64,000 nucleotides of DNA from an uncultured Alphaproteobacteria bacterium (GCA_902537235.1 CACBAO010000001.1:62001-126000), one strand, 5' to 3'; shown: positions 9,221 through 19,238, numbered from the stretch's first letter. Notes: a model not told the origin generated them from the sequence alone. Numbers and translations: made by a program.

Positions 9221-10799
9221 AAAGTCGTGTCTTTGTAAAAATCATCGAGATATTTAATCTATCAGCAGCCTTTACTACGCTTTCATCGTTTATTGATCCT
9301 CCAGGCTGAATAATACATTTTATTCCATTTCGTGATGCTAGCTCAATCGAGTCCGGAAATGGAAAAAAGGCATCAGAAGCCATACAATTAGTAAAACTCT
9401 TTTTATCTTTTGAATATTTTTTTTCTAAGATTTTTGAATTATTTAGTGCTAGTTTCACACTTCCCACCCTATTTGTTTGCCCAGCTCCAATTCCTGTCAC
9501 GCAAAAGTTTTTACCAACAACGATTGCGTTTGATTTCACATGTTTAACTATCTTCCATAGGAAAACTAGGTCATTAAAATCTTTCTTACTTGGTTTTCTT
9601 TTTGTAACTACTTTAACTTCCTCTTTATTGGGTTTGCTTAATGACGTTTCTTGAACAAGGTAGCCTCCTAATACCGACCTAACCTCCTCTTTATCTAAGA
9701 GAGCTCCATCAAATTTCTTTACCTCTACAATTCTAATATTCTTTTTCAAACTGAGTATTTTAATAGCTTGTTTTGTAAAGCTCTTTGCAATTATTACCTC
9801 AGTGAATATGCTTAATATTTTTTTTGCTAATTTCTCATCAACTTTTTGATTAACAGCAACAATCCCACCAAATGCAGATACAGGGTCTGTATTAAGGGCT
9901 TTTTTATATGCACTTAAGATATTGTTATCAACTGTTACTCCACAAGGATTTCCATGTTTAATAATTATACATGATGATTTTTTATACTCTTCAAGCTCAC
10001 ATAATATTTTGTAAGCTGCAGTGGCGTCTATAAGGTTATTATATGATAAAGTTCCCCGTATGATATTCAGTGATTTTTTTGTTTTTTTTTCTATATAAGG
10101 ACTGTTTAAATATACGGCGTTCTGGTGAGGATTCTCGCCATACTTTAGGTCTTGTATTGATCTTCCACCAAAGACGCGGCTTCTTAAAGGTAGAGACTGC
10201 TTTTTTGATAAAAACCATAATGTTATTAAATGATCGTAATAGGAAGTTTGGGAAAATGCTTTTCCAGCAAAAAACTTTCTTGTTATTCGACGGGTACAAC
10301 CTTGGCAAATTGTCAGTTCTTTCTTCAACTCGACATAATCTTTTGTATCAGAGATAACCATTACATGATCAAAGTTTTTAGCTGCAGCTCTTATCAAAGC
10401 CACACCTCCTATATCGATATTTTCAATTATTTCTTTTCTGAGGGCTTTCCCTCTTAAAATAGTTTCAAAGGGATAGAGATTGACAACAACTAGATCTATA
10501 GGTTCCGAGCCCAATTTTTTTAACTCCTTTGTACTAACAGCATCATCTCTATCAAATAGTATTGGAGCATGAACTTTTGGGTGAAGTGTTTTAACTCGAC
10601 CATTTAGAATCTCTGGAAATCCTGTCAAATCACTAACCTCGGTAACTTTTAAACCTTCTTTTTTTAAATAGCGTGCTGTTCCCCCTGAGGAGACAAGATC
10701 TACTCCTAGACCTTCTAAAAATTTTGCTAAATCATTTAGATTATCCTTGTCACTTACACTAATTAATGCCCTTCGGATCGGTATTGTTCCTGACTTCAA
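9210..10799 (-). CDS. purH: Bifunctional AICAR formyltransferase / IMP cyclohydrolase
   Basis: 529 aa. Performs the last two steps of de novo purine synthesis. The N-terminal IMP cyclohydrolase domain begins RRALISVSDKDNL and includes LVSSGGTARYL and HPKVHAPIL. The C-terminal formyltransferase domain has LKYGENPHQNAVY, IIKHGNPCG with the catalytic Lys/His, SDAFFPFPDS and QPGGSI. The ATG overlaps the stop of the heparinase-like gene (ATGA). The order rsmB, heparinase-like, purH recurs in alphaproteobacteria. Confidence 0.97.
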   Translation of the reverse strand: MKSGTIPIRRALISVSDKDNLNDLAKFLEGLGVDLVSSGGTARYLKKEGLKVTEVSDLTGFPEILNGRVKTLHPKVHAPILFDRDDAVSTKELKKLGSEPIDLVVVNLYPFETILRGKALRKEIIENIDIGGVALIRAAAKNFDHVMVISDTKDYVELKKELTICQGCTRRITRKFFAGKAFSQTSYYDHLITLWFLSKKQSLPLRSRVFGGRSIQDLKYGENPHQNAVYLNSPYIEKKTKKSLNIIRGTLSYNNLIDATAAYKILCELEEYKKSSCIIIKHGNPCGVTVDNNILSAYKKALNTDPVSAFGGIVAVNQKVDEKLAKKILSIFTEVIIAKSFTKQAIKILSLKKNIRIVEVKKFDGALLDKEEVRSVLGGYLVQETSLSKPNKEEVKVVTKRKPSKKDFNDLVFLWKIVKHVKSNAIVVGKNFCVTGIGAGQTNRVGSVKLALNNSKILEKKYSKDKKSFTNCMASDAFFPFPDSIELASRNGIKCIIQPGGSINDESVVKAADRLNISMIFTKTRLFSH

Positions 10800-12460
10800 T
10801 CAATAAACTCCTCTATTTTCCAATAAATTTTACTGTCACTTTGTTCCACATTTTTTTCAATTACCAGTCTTGTTATTTCTTGAGGTTCGAAAAAATTACC
10901 AATGTAGGTTGACTTTTCGAATCTCAAATTTCCTCCCTTATATGAAAAAAACATTTTTTTATCACCTGGTATTTCTAATAAAACTCCACTTTTCCTCTTT
11001 GAATAAGCTATTGATGGATGGATGTGGAAATAAACGGAAAAAGAGGCATCAAATAAATCTTTTTTGGGGTCTTCTTCAGAGGTTACGGATTCATTTCCTA
11101 TTAAACAATTTTTTACTAAATCCATAGAAATTTTTCTATTAATGGATACCCCATAATCTTTTTTATAAGCGTCATGAGCTAACTCTATAATTTTCTCAGT
11201 AATAGAGCGTTCACAGTTCACTTTTGTATTTCTAGGCCCGTCCTTTATATAATAATGAGAGTTATTTCTTGAAAAATGTTTTTTTCCAAAAGAACATTGT
11301 GATTTTTCATTAAACAATAAAACATTGTGCGCCTTTGAACTTTGGCAATATTTCCCGTATTGATGTCCAAACCTGCTGCCACCCCCACAATTAACAAAAA
11401 TAGGATTGGGTCCATAGTATAGCTCAAATGATGAGAAACCTGCATGCGCTACTCCATTTCTTTTTCCATAAAGTGGTGGAGAGGCATCAATAATCATTAA
11501 CAATCTAGCTCCATTAATTCGCTTGAAACCTAATTTGCTGACTTCATCATCTACTTTATACTTTTTTATTTCTCCAAGAAGTCTGACATATTTATTATGA
11601 TCTCCCAAACAACCGCCATGAGCACTAACTAAGTTACCGTTACCAAATTGCAAATACCTAAGAGAGGAGCCAAAAAAGTATGATATTTTTCTTAATTCTT
11701 TCTCCTCTGTCGAGATATGGTTGCTCTCGCTATTTTTTTCAATCTCAATTGTTTCAAGTAAATAAAAAAATACTATTGATAACTCTTCGGGATTCCTCAT
11801 TTGGCCGTTTTTCACTATTCTCTTATATACGGTCAATAGCTTTATCATATGCCTTATTATTCTTTTTTTCTTTTTATTACTAAAATTGAAGGCATAGCCA
11901 CACAAAACCAAACAGTGACAAACGGCGATACCATCTAAAATATTGAATGAAAGATTTTTATGGAAAATTAAGAACAAATAGTCATTTTTTAATATCTTGT
12001 CTATTTTTTTTAATTGTACACCGTCACAAACGTTTTCTAAATATGAAAAATTTCTCACTAGCGCAGCTAATCTTATAGAGCTTGATTGTACACTTTTGTT
12101 TAAACGGTTTACAGGAAAAGTATCTATCCATGCTCTAGCTATATCTCTAGAGCTTTGATTATTAATAACCGCAAAATCGTTTAGCCATGAAAAACCATCA
12201 ATTCCAACTTCAACCTCGTCAGAAAAGGGTAAAATGCGCCAAGGATTATCCGTTTTAACATCCAGAACTACATTACCAAACAAATTTATTTTTTTTACAA
12301 GGTTTTGACCAATCTCTATGTTTCCAATATTTGAATTAGGTAGAGAATTTGAAATTATTAATCTTGTTTGACCCGAAAACATTCGTACAAACAGCCTTGA
12401 TGTACTTAGAAATAACTTTTCTACTCTAAAAAGTACTAACTCTTTAATAATGAACCACAT
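10796..12460 (-). CDS. Heparinase II/III-like protein
   Basis: 554 aa. The N-terminal half is a helical toroid-type region (WLNDFAVINNQSSRDIARAWI). The C-terminal half has SAHGGCLGDHNKYVRL, FVNCGGGSRFGHQYGKYCQSSKAHNVLLF and later beta-rich sequence, which fit the heparinase II/III-like domain (COG5360). No convincing signal peptide is visible. These genes lie between rsmB and purH in many alphaproteobacteria that do not degrade heparin, so the true substrate is unknown, perhaps an envelope polysaccharide. The ATG follows the rsmB stop directly. Confidence 0.85.
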   Translation of the reverse strand: MWFIIKELVLFRVEKLFLSTSRLFVRMFSGQTRLIISNSLPNSNIGNIEIGQNLVKKINLFGNVVLDVKTDNPWRILPFSDEVEVGIDGFSWLNDFAVINNQSSRDIARAWIDTFPVNRLNKSVQSSSIRLAALVRNFSYLENVCDGVQLKKIDKILKNDYLFLIFHKNLSFNILDGIAVCHCLVLCGYAFNFSNKKKKRIIRHMIKLLTVYKRIVKNGQMRNPEELSIVFFYLLETIEIEKNSESNHISTEEKELRKISYFFGSSLRYLQFGNGNLVSAHGGCLGDHNKYVRLLGEIKKYKVDDEVSKLGFKRINGARLLMIIDASPPLYGKRNGVAHAGFSSFELYYGPNPIFVNCGGGSRFGHQYGKYCQSSKAHNVLLFNEKSQCSFGKKHFSRNNSHYYIKDGPRNTKVNCERSITEKIIELAHDAYKKDYGVSINRKISMDLVKNCLIGNESVTSEEDPKKDLFDASFSVYFHIHPSIAYSKRKSGVLLEIPGDKKMFFSYKGGNLRFEKSTYIGNFFEPQEITRLVIEKNVEQSDSKIYWKIEEFID

Positions 12461-13783
12461 TTATTTACCGTGTCCCTTTAACTGCAAATATGCAAAATAA
12501 AAACCTTCAGTCCCTCCTATGCTTTCCTCAAAAAAAGGCATTATTCTTATTCCCCTATCTTTTTGTATTTCAAAACCATCTTTATATAAATGACAGCCTT
12601 CTTTTGGATTAACTAAACTAAATCTGTGATGTTTTTTCAAAAAACGATTTATCTGGTACTCTCCCTCTTCTTTTTGAAGAGAGCAAACAGAATAAATTAT
12701 AACACCATTATCTGCCAGCCAACCAGAACAACGTTCTAACATATTTTTTTGCGTATCTAATAAATCTTCGAGCTTTTCGAGTGGGTTAAGGAATTGAAGG
12801 TCAGGATTTTTCCCGAGAGTACCGGTGGCGGTACAAGGAGGGTCCAAAAGTATAATGTCAAACATTTTTTTTGGCTTGTATTCAAAAACGTCCATACAAA
12901 TCAAATCTAAGTCGTATTTCAATCTATCTAAATTTTCCTTCATCAAATTTAGCCTTTTCTTGGACTTATCGATAGCAGTCAAAATTGCTCCCTGATCAGC
13001 TAATTGAAAAGACTTTCCCCCAGGAGCACAACAAACATCTAAAACATATTTTTCATTAAAATCTATTGGTGCTAGTTTGACGGGCAAAGATGCAGACAAA
13101 CTCTGAACCCACCATTCTCCCGAGCTATAACCTTTAGTTTTCATAAGGCTAACATTTTGAGAAAATCGAAAATGCGACGGATTACTAGATGTTCCCTTGA
13201 ATTGCTCAAAATACTTTCCTCTTTTTGCCCTGTTTCTTATATACAAGTCAACATATGAAGGCTTAGAAAATATCTTTTCTATTCTTTTCACACTCTCTAG
13301 AGTGTATTGCCCTACCAAAACCTCAAGTAATTTTTTTTCAAACAAAAATAATGGCTGCAAAGCGTTTTTTTTCCAGTCTGAAAATCCCAAATGTATATAA
13401 TACCTTAACTGATCTCTACTGTGTTTCGTTCTTTCAAATGAAACTGCGAATTCTGAATATTTTTTCAAAACCGTTTCTTGTTTCACGCCTCTTACCAAAA
13501 TATCTGTTAGAGCAAGCCGAAGAAGACATAAAAGTTCCACCCTTATCCTTCCTTTTTTTCTTTCATTTATTAAAGGATCTAGAAAAAGAGTAAATCTTAA
13601 TGCTTTTTGCACCAAATCGTTGCACTTAGCTTTATCTGAACCTGAGAGGGTTGAATATTTTAAAGCCTTCAAGGCCTTTGACTTCCGTGTGGAAATATTT
13701 TTTTTGAAAACATTAAGAATTATGAAATAAGCTGTTCTTAAAATTTTATCTTGTGAACTTTTTTTATTTAAATATTTTTCCAT
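12461..13783 (-). CDS. rsmB: 16S rRNA m5C967 methyltransferase RsmB
   Basis: 440 aa. Residues ~1-150 form a NusB-like RNA-binding domain; the rest is a SAM-dependent methyltransferase. Motifs: DVCCAPGGK (SAM binding), DPPCTATGTLGKNPD (with a catalytic Cys) and YSVCSLQKEEGE (Cys about 367, nucleophile). This pair of cysteines is diagnostic of RNA m5C methyltransferases. It is the promoter-proximal gene of the rsmB-heparinase-purH operon. No Shine-Dalgarno is obvious before the ATG. Confidence 0.95.
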   Translation of the reverse strand: MEKYLNKKSSQDKILRTAYFIILNVFKKNISTRKSKALKALKYSTLSGSDKAKCNDLVQKALRFTLFLDPLINERKKGRIRVELLCLLRLALTDILVRGVKQETVLKKYSEFAVSFERTKHSRDQLRYYIHLGFSDWKKNALQPLFLFEKKLLEVLVGQYTLESVKRIEKIFSKPSYVDLYIRNRAKRGKYFEQFKGTSSNPSHFRFSQNVSLMKTKGYSSGEWWVQSLSASLPVKLAPIDFNEKYVLDVCCAPGGKSFQLADQGAILTAIDKSKKRLNLMKENLDRLKYDLDLICMDVFEYKPKKMFDIILLDPPCTATGTLGKNPDLQFLNPLEKLEDLLDTQKNMLERCSGWLADNGVIIYSVCSLQKEEGEYQINRFLKKHHRFSLVNPKEGCHLYKDGFEIQKDRGIRIMPFFEESIGGTEGFYFAYLQLKGHGK

Positions 13784-13861
13784 ATTAGAGAATTTTGATT
13801 TTTACTTTTTCAATATTATATATGGTTCAGTCAAATTTATAATTATTAAAAGATAGCTATA

Positions 13862-14041
13862 ATGATTGATAAAGAGAAAAAAACCAAGCAAGCTGAAAGA
13901 GCTCTGGAAGAAGCTAGGAAAAGGCAGTCTGATAAAAAAGAAAATTATGAAAAAATACCACTGGAAAAAAAGGGACGTGGTGGACTTGAGCCAACCAGAT
14001 ATGGTGACTGGGAAGTCAAAGGTATAGCTTCAGACTTTTAA
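13862..14041 (+). CDS. DUF1674 / SdhAF4-like succinate dehydrogenase assembly protein
   Basis: 59 aa, easily missed because of its size. The N-terminal half is charged helix (AERALEEARKRQ). The C-terminus reads GRGGLEPTRYGDWEVKGIASDF, a near-consensus DUF1674 tail. In mitochondria and bacteria SdhAF4 binds flavinylated SdhA and helps it join SdhB. The gene commonly neighbours rsmB in alphaproteobacteria, and here it diverges from rsmB across a 78-bp gap. The motif makes the family call secure; the assembly role is inferred from studied homologues. Confidence 0.9.
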   Translation: MIDKEKKTKQAERALEEARKRQSDKKENYEKIPLEKKGRGGLEPTRYGDWEVKGIASDF

Positions 14042-14056
14042 AATATCAATTTACTA

Positions 14057-14085
14057 TTGTCTTAAAAATAAAAATATTGTATACA
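14057..14085 (+). promoter_or_regulatory. Candidate sigma70-type promoter of the rimP-nusA-infB operon
   Basis: TTGTCT (14057-14062), a 17-nt spacer and TATACA (14080-14085). It begins just past the stop of the SdhAF4-like gene and would start transcription near 14092, some 20 nt before the terminator hairpin. The call is by eye against the sigma70 consensus. Confidence 0.5.
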
Positions 14086-14109
14086 CGGCGGTAATTTGGT
14101 TTTTAGTTT

Positions 14110-14140
14110 TGGGCTCCTAGGCCCATTTTTTTTTGGAGCC
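14110..14140 (+). terminator. Intrinsic terminator/attenuator in the rimP leader, competing with an SD-masking helix
   Basis: TGGGC (14110-14114) pairs with GCCCA (14121-14125) around a 6-nt loop and is followed by nine T (14126-14134), a minimal Rho-independent terminator. Immediately after is GGAGCC (14135-14140), which contains the rimP Shine-Dalgarno. GGCTCC (14112-14117) is its exact complement, so an alternative 6-bp helix would hide the SD. The two helices share bases and cannot coexist. The rimP TTG start is at 14146, 7 nt after GGAG. Confidence 0.6.
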
Positions 14141-14145
14141 TCTTA

Positions 14146-14640
14146 TTGCTAAATTTAGTTGCAAACACTAGTACAGAGAAAAAAATTTACAATGCACTCA
14201 AAACCTTTGCTTTTGGTAAAGAGTTGAGAATAGTCAAGGTACAGTTTCAGAAAGTTAAAGATTATAAATTATCAATTTTTCTAGATAAAATAGAAGGAAA
14301 ACTAACTGTCGATGAATGCGCAGATATTTCAAGGGAAGTAAAATCTATTTTGGATATAGAAGGCATAATCAAAAGTCCTTTCAGACTAGAGATATCATCA
14401 GCTGGAATAGATAGATACCTCTCTTCATTAGATGATTTCATAAAGTATCGAAACTATAATGTTAGGGTTAAAAGTGAGAATACCACAAGCAGAGGAAGGT
14501 TAATTAATAACAGCTCAGATTCGCTTACCTTATCCAATAAAAACGGGGTGAAAGACATATCTTTATCTATTGTTCTAGATGTTAAATTAGATCTACAGGG
14601 AATGTCTTTAGAAAATATAAAAGAAATGGAGTTTAAATGA
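14146..14640 (+). CDS. rimP: Ribosome maturation factor RimP
   Basis: 164 aa, TTG start chosen for the GGAG 7 nt upstream. Needed for 30S subunit maturation. The N-terminal alpha/beta domain contains KLTVDECADISREVKSIL and FRLEISSAGIDRYL (family: LEVSSPGLDRPL), followed by an SH3-like C-terminal domain. It is first in the rimP-nusA-ylxR-infB operon, and its stop overlaps the nusA ATG (ATGA). Confidence 0.95.
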   Translation: MLNLVANTSTEKKIYNALKTFAFGKELRIVKVQFQKVKDYKLSIFLDKIEGKLTVDECADISREVKSILDIEGIIKSPFRLEISSAGIDRYLSSLDDFIKYRNYNVRVKSENTTSRGRLINNSSDSLTLSNKNGVKDISLSIVLDVKLDLQGMSLENIKEMEFK

Positions 14641-16223
14641 ATATTTCATCAGGAAGTGGAAGTGAGCTTATTCAAATAGCTGATGCCGTGGCTAAGGAAA
14701 AATTAATTGACCCCAAGCTAGTTATCGAGGCGATGGAAGAAAGCCTGGCTAAAGCTGCCAAATCAAAGTATGGGCAGGAATATGATATAAGAGCAGCAAT
14801 TGAATCAAGGTCTGGGACGGTGACAATGTCAAGATTCAGAAGGGTCGTTGATCAAGTTGAAAACCATTTTACAGAGATTAATCAAGCTGATGCTAGAAAA
14901 ATTAATCCTGATGTAAAAATAGAGGATTATATAGAAGAGCAGTTACCGCCTATGGATTTCGGCAGAATAGCAGCACAAGCAGCTAAGCAAATAATAGTTC
15001 AAAAAGTAAGAGAAGCTGATCGTGCTAGACAATATGAAGAGTATAAAGACAAGGTAGGACAGATTATAAACGGTCAAGTTAAGAGAGTAGAGTACGGTAA
15101 TGTGATAGTGGACTTAGGAAGAGCTGAAGCGATATTGAAAAGAGACCAATTAATTAGACGAGAGGTTCTGCGGGTCGGTGATAGGGTAAGAGCTTATATA
15201 AAAGAAGTAAAAGAGGACACACGAGGCCCACAAATTTTTCTTTCTAGAACAAACTCTGAATTTTTAGTGGAACTATTTAAAATGGAAGTACCTGAAATTT
15301 ATGACGGTATAATTGATATAAAGACGGTTTGCCGCGACCCTGGTAGTCGAGCAAAAATTGGTGTCTTGTCTAATGATAGCTCTATAGACCCTGTTGGGGC
15401 TTGCGTAGGAATGAGAGGAAGTAGGGTTCAAGCTGTGGTAAATGAGCTTCAGGGAGAAAAAATTGACATCATTCCTTGGAATGATGACGCTCCTACTTTC
15501 CTAGTTAACGCACTTCAACCCGCTGAAGTTAGCAAAGTAGTTTTGGATGAGGATGCTAAAAGGATCGAAGTTGTGGTTCCCAATGATCAATTATCTTTAG
15601 CGATCGGTCGTAGAGGACAAAATGTTAGACTTGCAAGTCAATTGACTGAATATGACATTGATATAATGACTGAGGAAGATGAATCACAAAGACGGCAGGA
15701 AGAATTCAACGAAAGATCAAATCTTTTTATGGAGCACCTAAACGTTGATGAAATGGTTGCTCAGCTTCTTGTATCGGAAGGATTCTCTACAATGGAAGAG
15801 GTCGCTTATGTTGAGCTTAGCGAAATTAGCTCAATAGACGGCTTCGACGATGAAACCGCGACAGAACTTCAAGAAAGAGCAAAAGATTATTTGGAAAATA
15901 TAAATAAAAAATCTTTAGATTTTGTAAAATCTAGCGGAATTGAAGATGATCTTTTGAATTTCGAAGGGTTAAGTCCACAAATGTTGGAGGTGTTAATTAA
16001 AGACGGAATCAAATCTTTGAAAGATTTTGCCACATGCGCAGATTGGGAGTTAGCCGGTGGTTATACGACTGTTAACGGAAAAAGAGTAAGAGACGAGGGA
16101 CTTCTTGAAAAATTTGAAATCTCACTTTCTGAAGCTCAAGAACTTATTATGAGAGCTAGGGAAACGCTAGGATGGGTTACGAAAGAAGAGTCTGACGAGA
16201 TAATAAAATCTCTTGATAAATAG
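14637..16223 (+). CDS. nusA: Transcription termination/antitermination factor NusA
   Basis: 528 aa. Binds RNA polymerase and nascent RNA, modulating pausing, termination and antitermination. Order: N-terminal polymerase-binding domain (~1-130), S1 domain (~137-205, GQIINGQVKRVEYGNVIVDLG), two KH domains (DPVGACVGMRGSRVQAV; IGRRGQNVRLASQL), then two acidic helical repeats after residue ~350. GGAG lies 6 nt before the ATG. NusA autoregulates its operon in E. coli, which fits the attenuator-like leader upstream. Confidence 0.97.
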   Translation: MNISSGSGSELIQIADAVAKEKLIDPKLVIEAMEESLAKAAKSKYGQEYDIRAAIESRSGTVTMSRFRRVVDQVENHFTEINQADARKINPDVKIEDYIEEQLPPMDFGRIAAQAAKQIIVQKVREADRARQYEEYKDKVGQIINGQVKRVEYGNVIVDLGRAEAILKRDQLIRREVLRVGDRVRAYIKEVKEDTRGPQIFLSRTNSEFLVELFKMEVPEIYDGIIDIKTVCRDPGSRAKIGVLSNDSSIDPVGACVGMRGSRVQAVVNELQGEKIDIIPWNDDAPTFLVNALQPAEVSKVVLDEDAKRIEVVVPNDQLSLAIGRRGQNVRLASQLTEYDIDIMTEEDESQRRQEEFNERSNLFMEHLNVDEMVAQLLVSEGFSTMEEVAYVELSEISSIDGFDDETATELQERAKDYLENINKKSLDFVKSSGIEDDLLNFEGLSPQMLEVLIKDGIKSLKDFATCADWELAGGYTTVNGKRVRDEGLLEKFEISLSEAQELIMRARETLGWVTKEESDEIIKSLDK

Positions 16224-16240
16224 GAACAAACAAAAGAATA

Positions 16241-16810
16241 TTGCTGGTATTTAATAAAAAAATTTTTTTGGATAGAGATGATCTTAGCGAAGATGATTTC
16301 ATAAAGGTTTCATTGTCTCCTGATAATGTATTGGTCCCAGATCTATACAATAACCTTCCTGGAAGATCGGTTTGGCTTCCAGCCAGTAAGTCAATGATAA
16401 CTGACATTTTAAAAAAAGAAGAGTTGAAAACATACTTTGGTATTCCGGATATTTTGACTTCAAATTTTAGTATTCTGATTGAGAAGATACTTAAGAGGAA
16501 AATTCTTAACAGTGTGTCGTTGACAAAAAAAGCAGGTTATTTAGTTATGGGCATAGATGCAATCAAAGCTCAGCTATTAGATAAAAAACACTGTTTGGTA
16601 ATCACGGCCAAAGGTGCAAAAAGTTTGCCGAAGCACTCAATTTTTTCAGATAAAAGCGTTTTCTGCTTTGAAAACTTTTTTGATCAAAAAGATTTGGAAA
16701 AAAGCACGGGCAAAAATAAAGTCAAATACGTCGGTATTTTTTCTAAAAATTTTAAAAAAACTATTCAAGTTGACTTAAATAAACTAAAAGGTTTTATTGA
16801 TAACCATTAA
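16241..16810 (+). CDS. YlxR-type (DUF448) plus L7Ae-like RNA-binding protein
   Basis: 189 aa from TTG 16241. Residues ~28-50 (LSPDNVLVPDLYNNLPGRSVWLPAS) match the PDL..KLPGRG.W core of DUF448/YlxR. The second half (KKAGYLVMGIDAIKAQL, LVITAKGAKSL) resembles an L7Ae-like domain, an arrangement usual for alphaproteobacteria. The usual N-terminal RRC(I/V) motif is degenerate: reading upstream in frame gives NKRILLV, and there is no ATG, GTG or good Shine-Dalgarno, so the start is uncertain (ATA 16238 or TTG 16241). Probably an RNA-binding protein; role unknown. Confidence 0.82.
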   Translation: MLVFNKKIFLDRDDLSEDDFIKVSLSPDNVLVPDLYNNLPGRSVWLPASKSMITDILKKEELKTYFGIPDILTSNFSILIEKILKRKILNSVSLTKKAGYLVMGIDAIKAQLLDKKHCLVITAKGAKSLPKHSIFSDKSVFCFENFFDQKDLEKSTGKNKVKYVGIFSKNFKKTIQVDLNKLKGFIDNH

Positions 16811-16825
16811 TTAATAGTGATTGTA

Positions 16826-19231
16826 ATGACCGATAGTGAAAACAGAGAAAGCAAATCAAAGGTTTTGGGACTTAAAAGCGGAACTAATACAGTTCGGCAA
16901 AGCTTTTCGCACGGTAGATCAAAATCCGTTGTAGTAGAAACAAGAAAAAAGAAATTACTAATATCAAAAAAAGGTCCAGTGGTCGAAGAAAATCCGAAAA
17001 GTTCGATTGCGAAAATTGAAAGTAATGAAAGCGATGAAATATTAAGGCGGAAAAAGGCGATTGAAGCTTCCAGAGCAGAGGAAAAAAAGTTACAGGAGAA
17101 GGAACAGAAAAGAGAAAGTCAAAAATCTCAAGAAAAAGAAACAAACCCGATAGAGGTTATAGATAAACTGAACAATACCGAAAATATAAATTTAGAAAAA
17201 ACAGACCCAATTGGGTTAAAAAAGAGGACAAAAAGTGAGGCTAGTCAAAAAACTTCTTATGATGGCAAAACAAAAGACACTGGAGACAAGCCAAATTTTA
17301 AATCAACAAAGTTAAACGATAACAAGAGAAGATCTGGAAAGATTACCATTACACAAGCTTTAGGAGATGATGGTGGTCGTCAACGTTCCATAGCTTCTCT
17401 GAGAAGAAGACAGGAAAAAGAAAAACGACAGCTATTAGAAAGCTCTTTGGAAAGAGAAAAAGTTATAAGAGACGTTCAAATACCAGATACACCTCTAACT
17501 GTACAAGAGCTAGCCAATAGGATGGCAGAACGGTCTGCGGACTTGGTAAAAAAACTCATGACGAACGGGATAATGGTTACTAAAAACCAAGCTATTGATA
17601 CAGATACCGCTACTTTATTAGTTGAAGAGTTTGGTCACCACCCCATAAGGGTGTCAGATGCTGACGTCGAAGACGTTATAATAAATATTGATGATAATAA
17701 CGAAGAAGTTAAATCTCCAAGGCCTGCCGTTGTTACAATAATGGGTCATGTTGATCATGGTAAGACTACACTGCTGGATTCACTTAGAAAGACAAATATT
17801 GTGTCTGGTGAAGCTGGAGGAATAACTCAACACATTGGCGCCTATCAAATTGACGTCGGTAAAAACCAAAAGCTTACATTTCTAGATACCCCTGGCCACG
17901 AAGCATTTAGCACTATGAGGTCTAGAGGAGCAACCATTACTGATATTGTAGTTTTGGTTGTTGCTGCGGACGATAGTGTTAAGCCACAGACAATTGAAGC
18001 AATAAATCATGCTAAGGAGGCAAAAGTTCCAATGATTGTTGCGATAAACAAAATAGACAAAGAGGGATCTGACCCTACTAAGGTAAGGACGGAGCTTTTA
18101 CAATATGGAATAATAGTTGAGAGCATGTCTGGAGATGTTCTTGAGGCAGAGATATCTGCAACAAAAGGTACTGGCCTAGAAAAATTGCTTGAAAACATTA
18201 CCTTACAAGCTGAATTATTGGAGCTTAAATCAAACAAAGAAAGGCCAGCAGAGGGAACAGTGGTTGAAGCAAAACTGGATATGGGGCGTGGTCCTGTAGC
18301 TACGGTTTTGGTGCAAAAAGGTACTTTGAAAAAGGGTGATATTTTTGTTGTAGGTCAACAATGGGGTAAAGTAAGAGCGTTATTCAACGATAAGAAAGAA
18401 AAAATCGATTTTGCACTACCTTCAACTCCGGTAGAAGTTTTAGGTTTAAACGGAACTCCTGAGGCTGGAGACATACTAAACGTTTTACCGACTGAAGCTA
18501 AGGCAAGAGAGATTTCACTGTACAGGGAACAAAATTTAAAAAACAAAAAAAATACTGTTGGAATGGGTTCTTCGCTTGACCAATTGTTAGCTAAAGCTAA
18601 GGAAGACGAAAAATTGTCTTTTCTTCCAATAATTATTAAAAGCGACGTTAGAGGGTCTGGTGAGGCTATTTCTCAAGCGATGGAAAAAATAAAAAGTGAA
18701 GAGGTCGAGGTTAGAGTCGTTCATTCAGGGGTTGGGGCTATAACAGAAAGTGATATTACCTTAGCATTATCATCTAATTCTATAATCATAGGGTTTAATG
18801 TGAGAGCAAATACAGCTGCAAGGGAAAGCGCTTCTCAGAAAAAAATTGATATAAGGTATTACTCGGTAATATATGATCTTGTAGACGACATAACCAAGGC
18901 AGCAGAGGGGTTACTTGCCCCAGAAATAAGAGAAACATTTATTGGTTATGCAAAAATACTTGAGGTGTTCAAAATAACTGGGGTTGGGAAGATAGCGGGC
19001 TGCTTGGTAACGGAAGGGCACGCTAAAAGGGATGTTGGAGTTCGTCTTTTAAGGGAGGATGTAGTTATCCATACAGGGAAACTAAAAACACTTAAAAGAT
19101 TTAAAGATGAGGTTAAGGAGGTTCAGTCTGGCCAAGAATGTGGAATGGCTTTTGAGGCATATGAAGACATAAGGAAAGACGATGTTATAGAAATTTTTAC
19201 CACGCAGGAAGTAGCGAGAACATTGAACTGA
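16826..19231 (+). CDS. infB: Translation initiation factor IF-2
   Basis: 801 aa from ATG 16826 (GTG 16817 is an alternative). Brings fMet-tRNA to the 30S subunit with GTP. A long Lys/Glu-rich disordered N-terminus (to ~residue 210) leads to an IF2_N domain ([21 protein letters not shown]). The GTPase then has [12 protein letters not shown] (G1), DTPGHEAF (G3) and NKIDK (G4), followed by domains II-IV. It is followed directly by hslV; the rbfA-truB-rpsO-pnp genes that usually follow are absent here. Confidence 0.97.
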   Translation: MTDSENRESKSKVLGLKSGTNTVRQSFSHGRSKSVVVETRKKKLLISKKGPVVEENPKSSIAKIESNESDEILRRKKAIEASRAEEKKLQEKEQKRESQKSQEKETNPIEVIDKLNNTENINLEKTDPIGLKKRTKSEASQKTSYDGKTKDTGDKPNFKSTKLNDNKRRSGKITITQALGDDGGRQRSIASLRRRQEKEKRQLLESSLEREKVIRDVQIPDTPLTVQELANRMAERSADLVKKLMTNGIMVTKNQAIDTDTATLLVEEFGHHPIRVSDADVEDVIINIDDNNEEVKSPRPAVVTIMGHVDHGKTTLLDSLRKTNIVSGEAGGITQHIGAYQIDVGKNQKLTFLDTPGHEAFSTMRSRGATITDIVVLVVAADDSVKPQTIEAINHAKEAKVPMIVAINKIDKEGSDPTKVRTELLQYGIIVESMSGDVLEAEISATKGTGLEKLLENITLQAELLELKSNKERPAEGTVVEAKLDMGRGPVATVLVQKGTLKKGDIFVVGQQWGKVRALFNDKKEKIDFALPSTPVEVLGLNGTPEAGDILNVLPTEAKAREISLYREQNLKNKKNTVGMGSSLDQLLAKAKEDEKLSFLPIIIKSDVRGSGEAISQAMEKIKSEEVEVRVVHSGVGAITESDITLALSSNSIIIGFNVRANTAARESASQKKIDIRYYSVIYDLVDDITKAAEGLLAPEIRETFIGYAKILEVFKITGVGKIAGCLVTEGHAKRDVGVRLLREDVVIHTGKLKTLKRFKDEVKEVQSGQECGMAFEAYEDIRKDDVIEIFTTQEVARTLN

Positions 19232-19238
19232 CTTAATT

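Noticed and set aside
9600-10460. Overlapping long ORFs on both strands within purH
   Set aside because: Shadows of the purH coding frame; they lack motifs or ribosome-binding sites.
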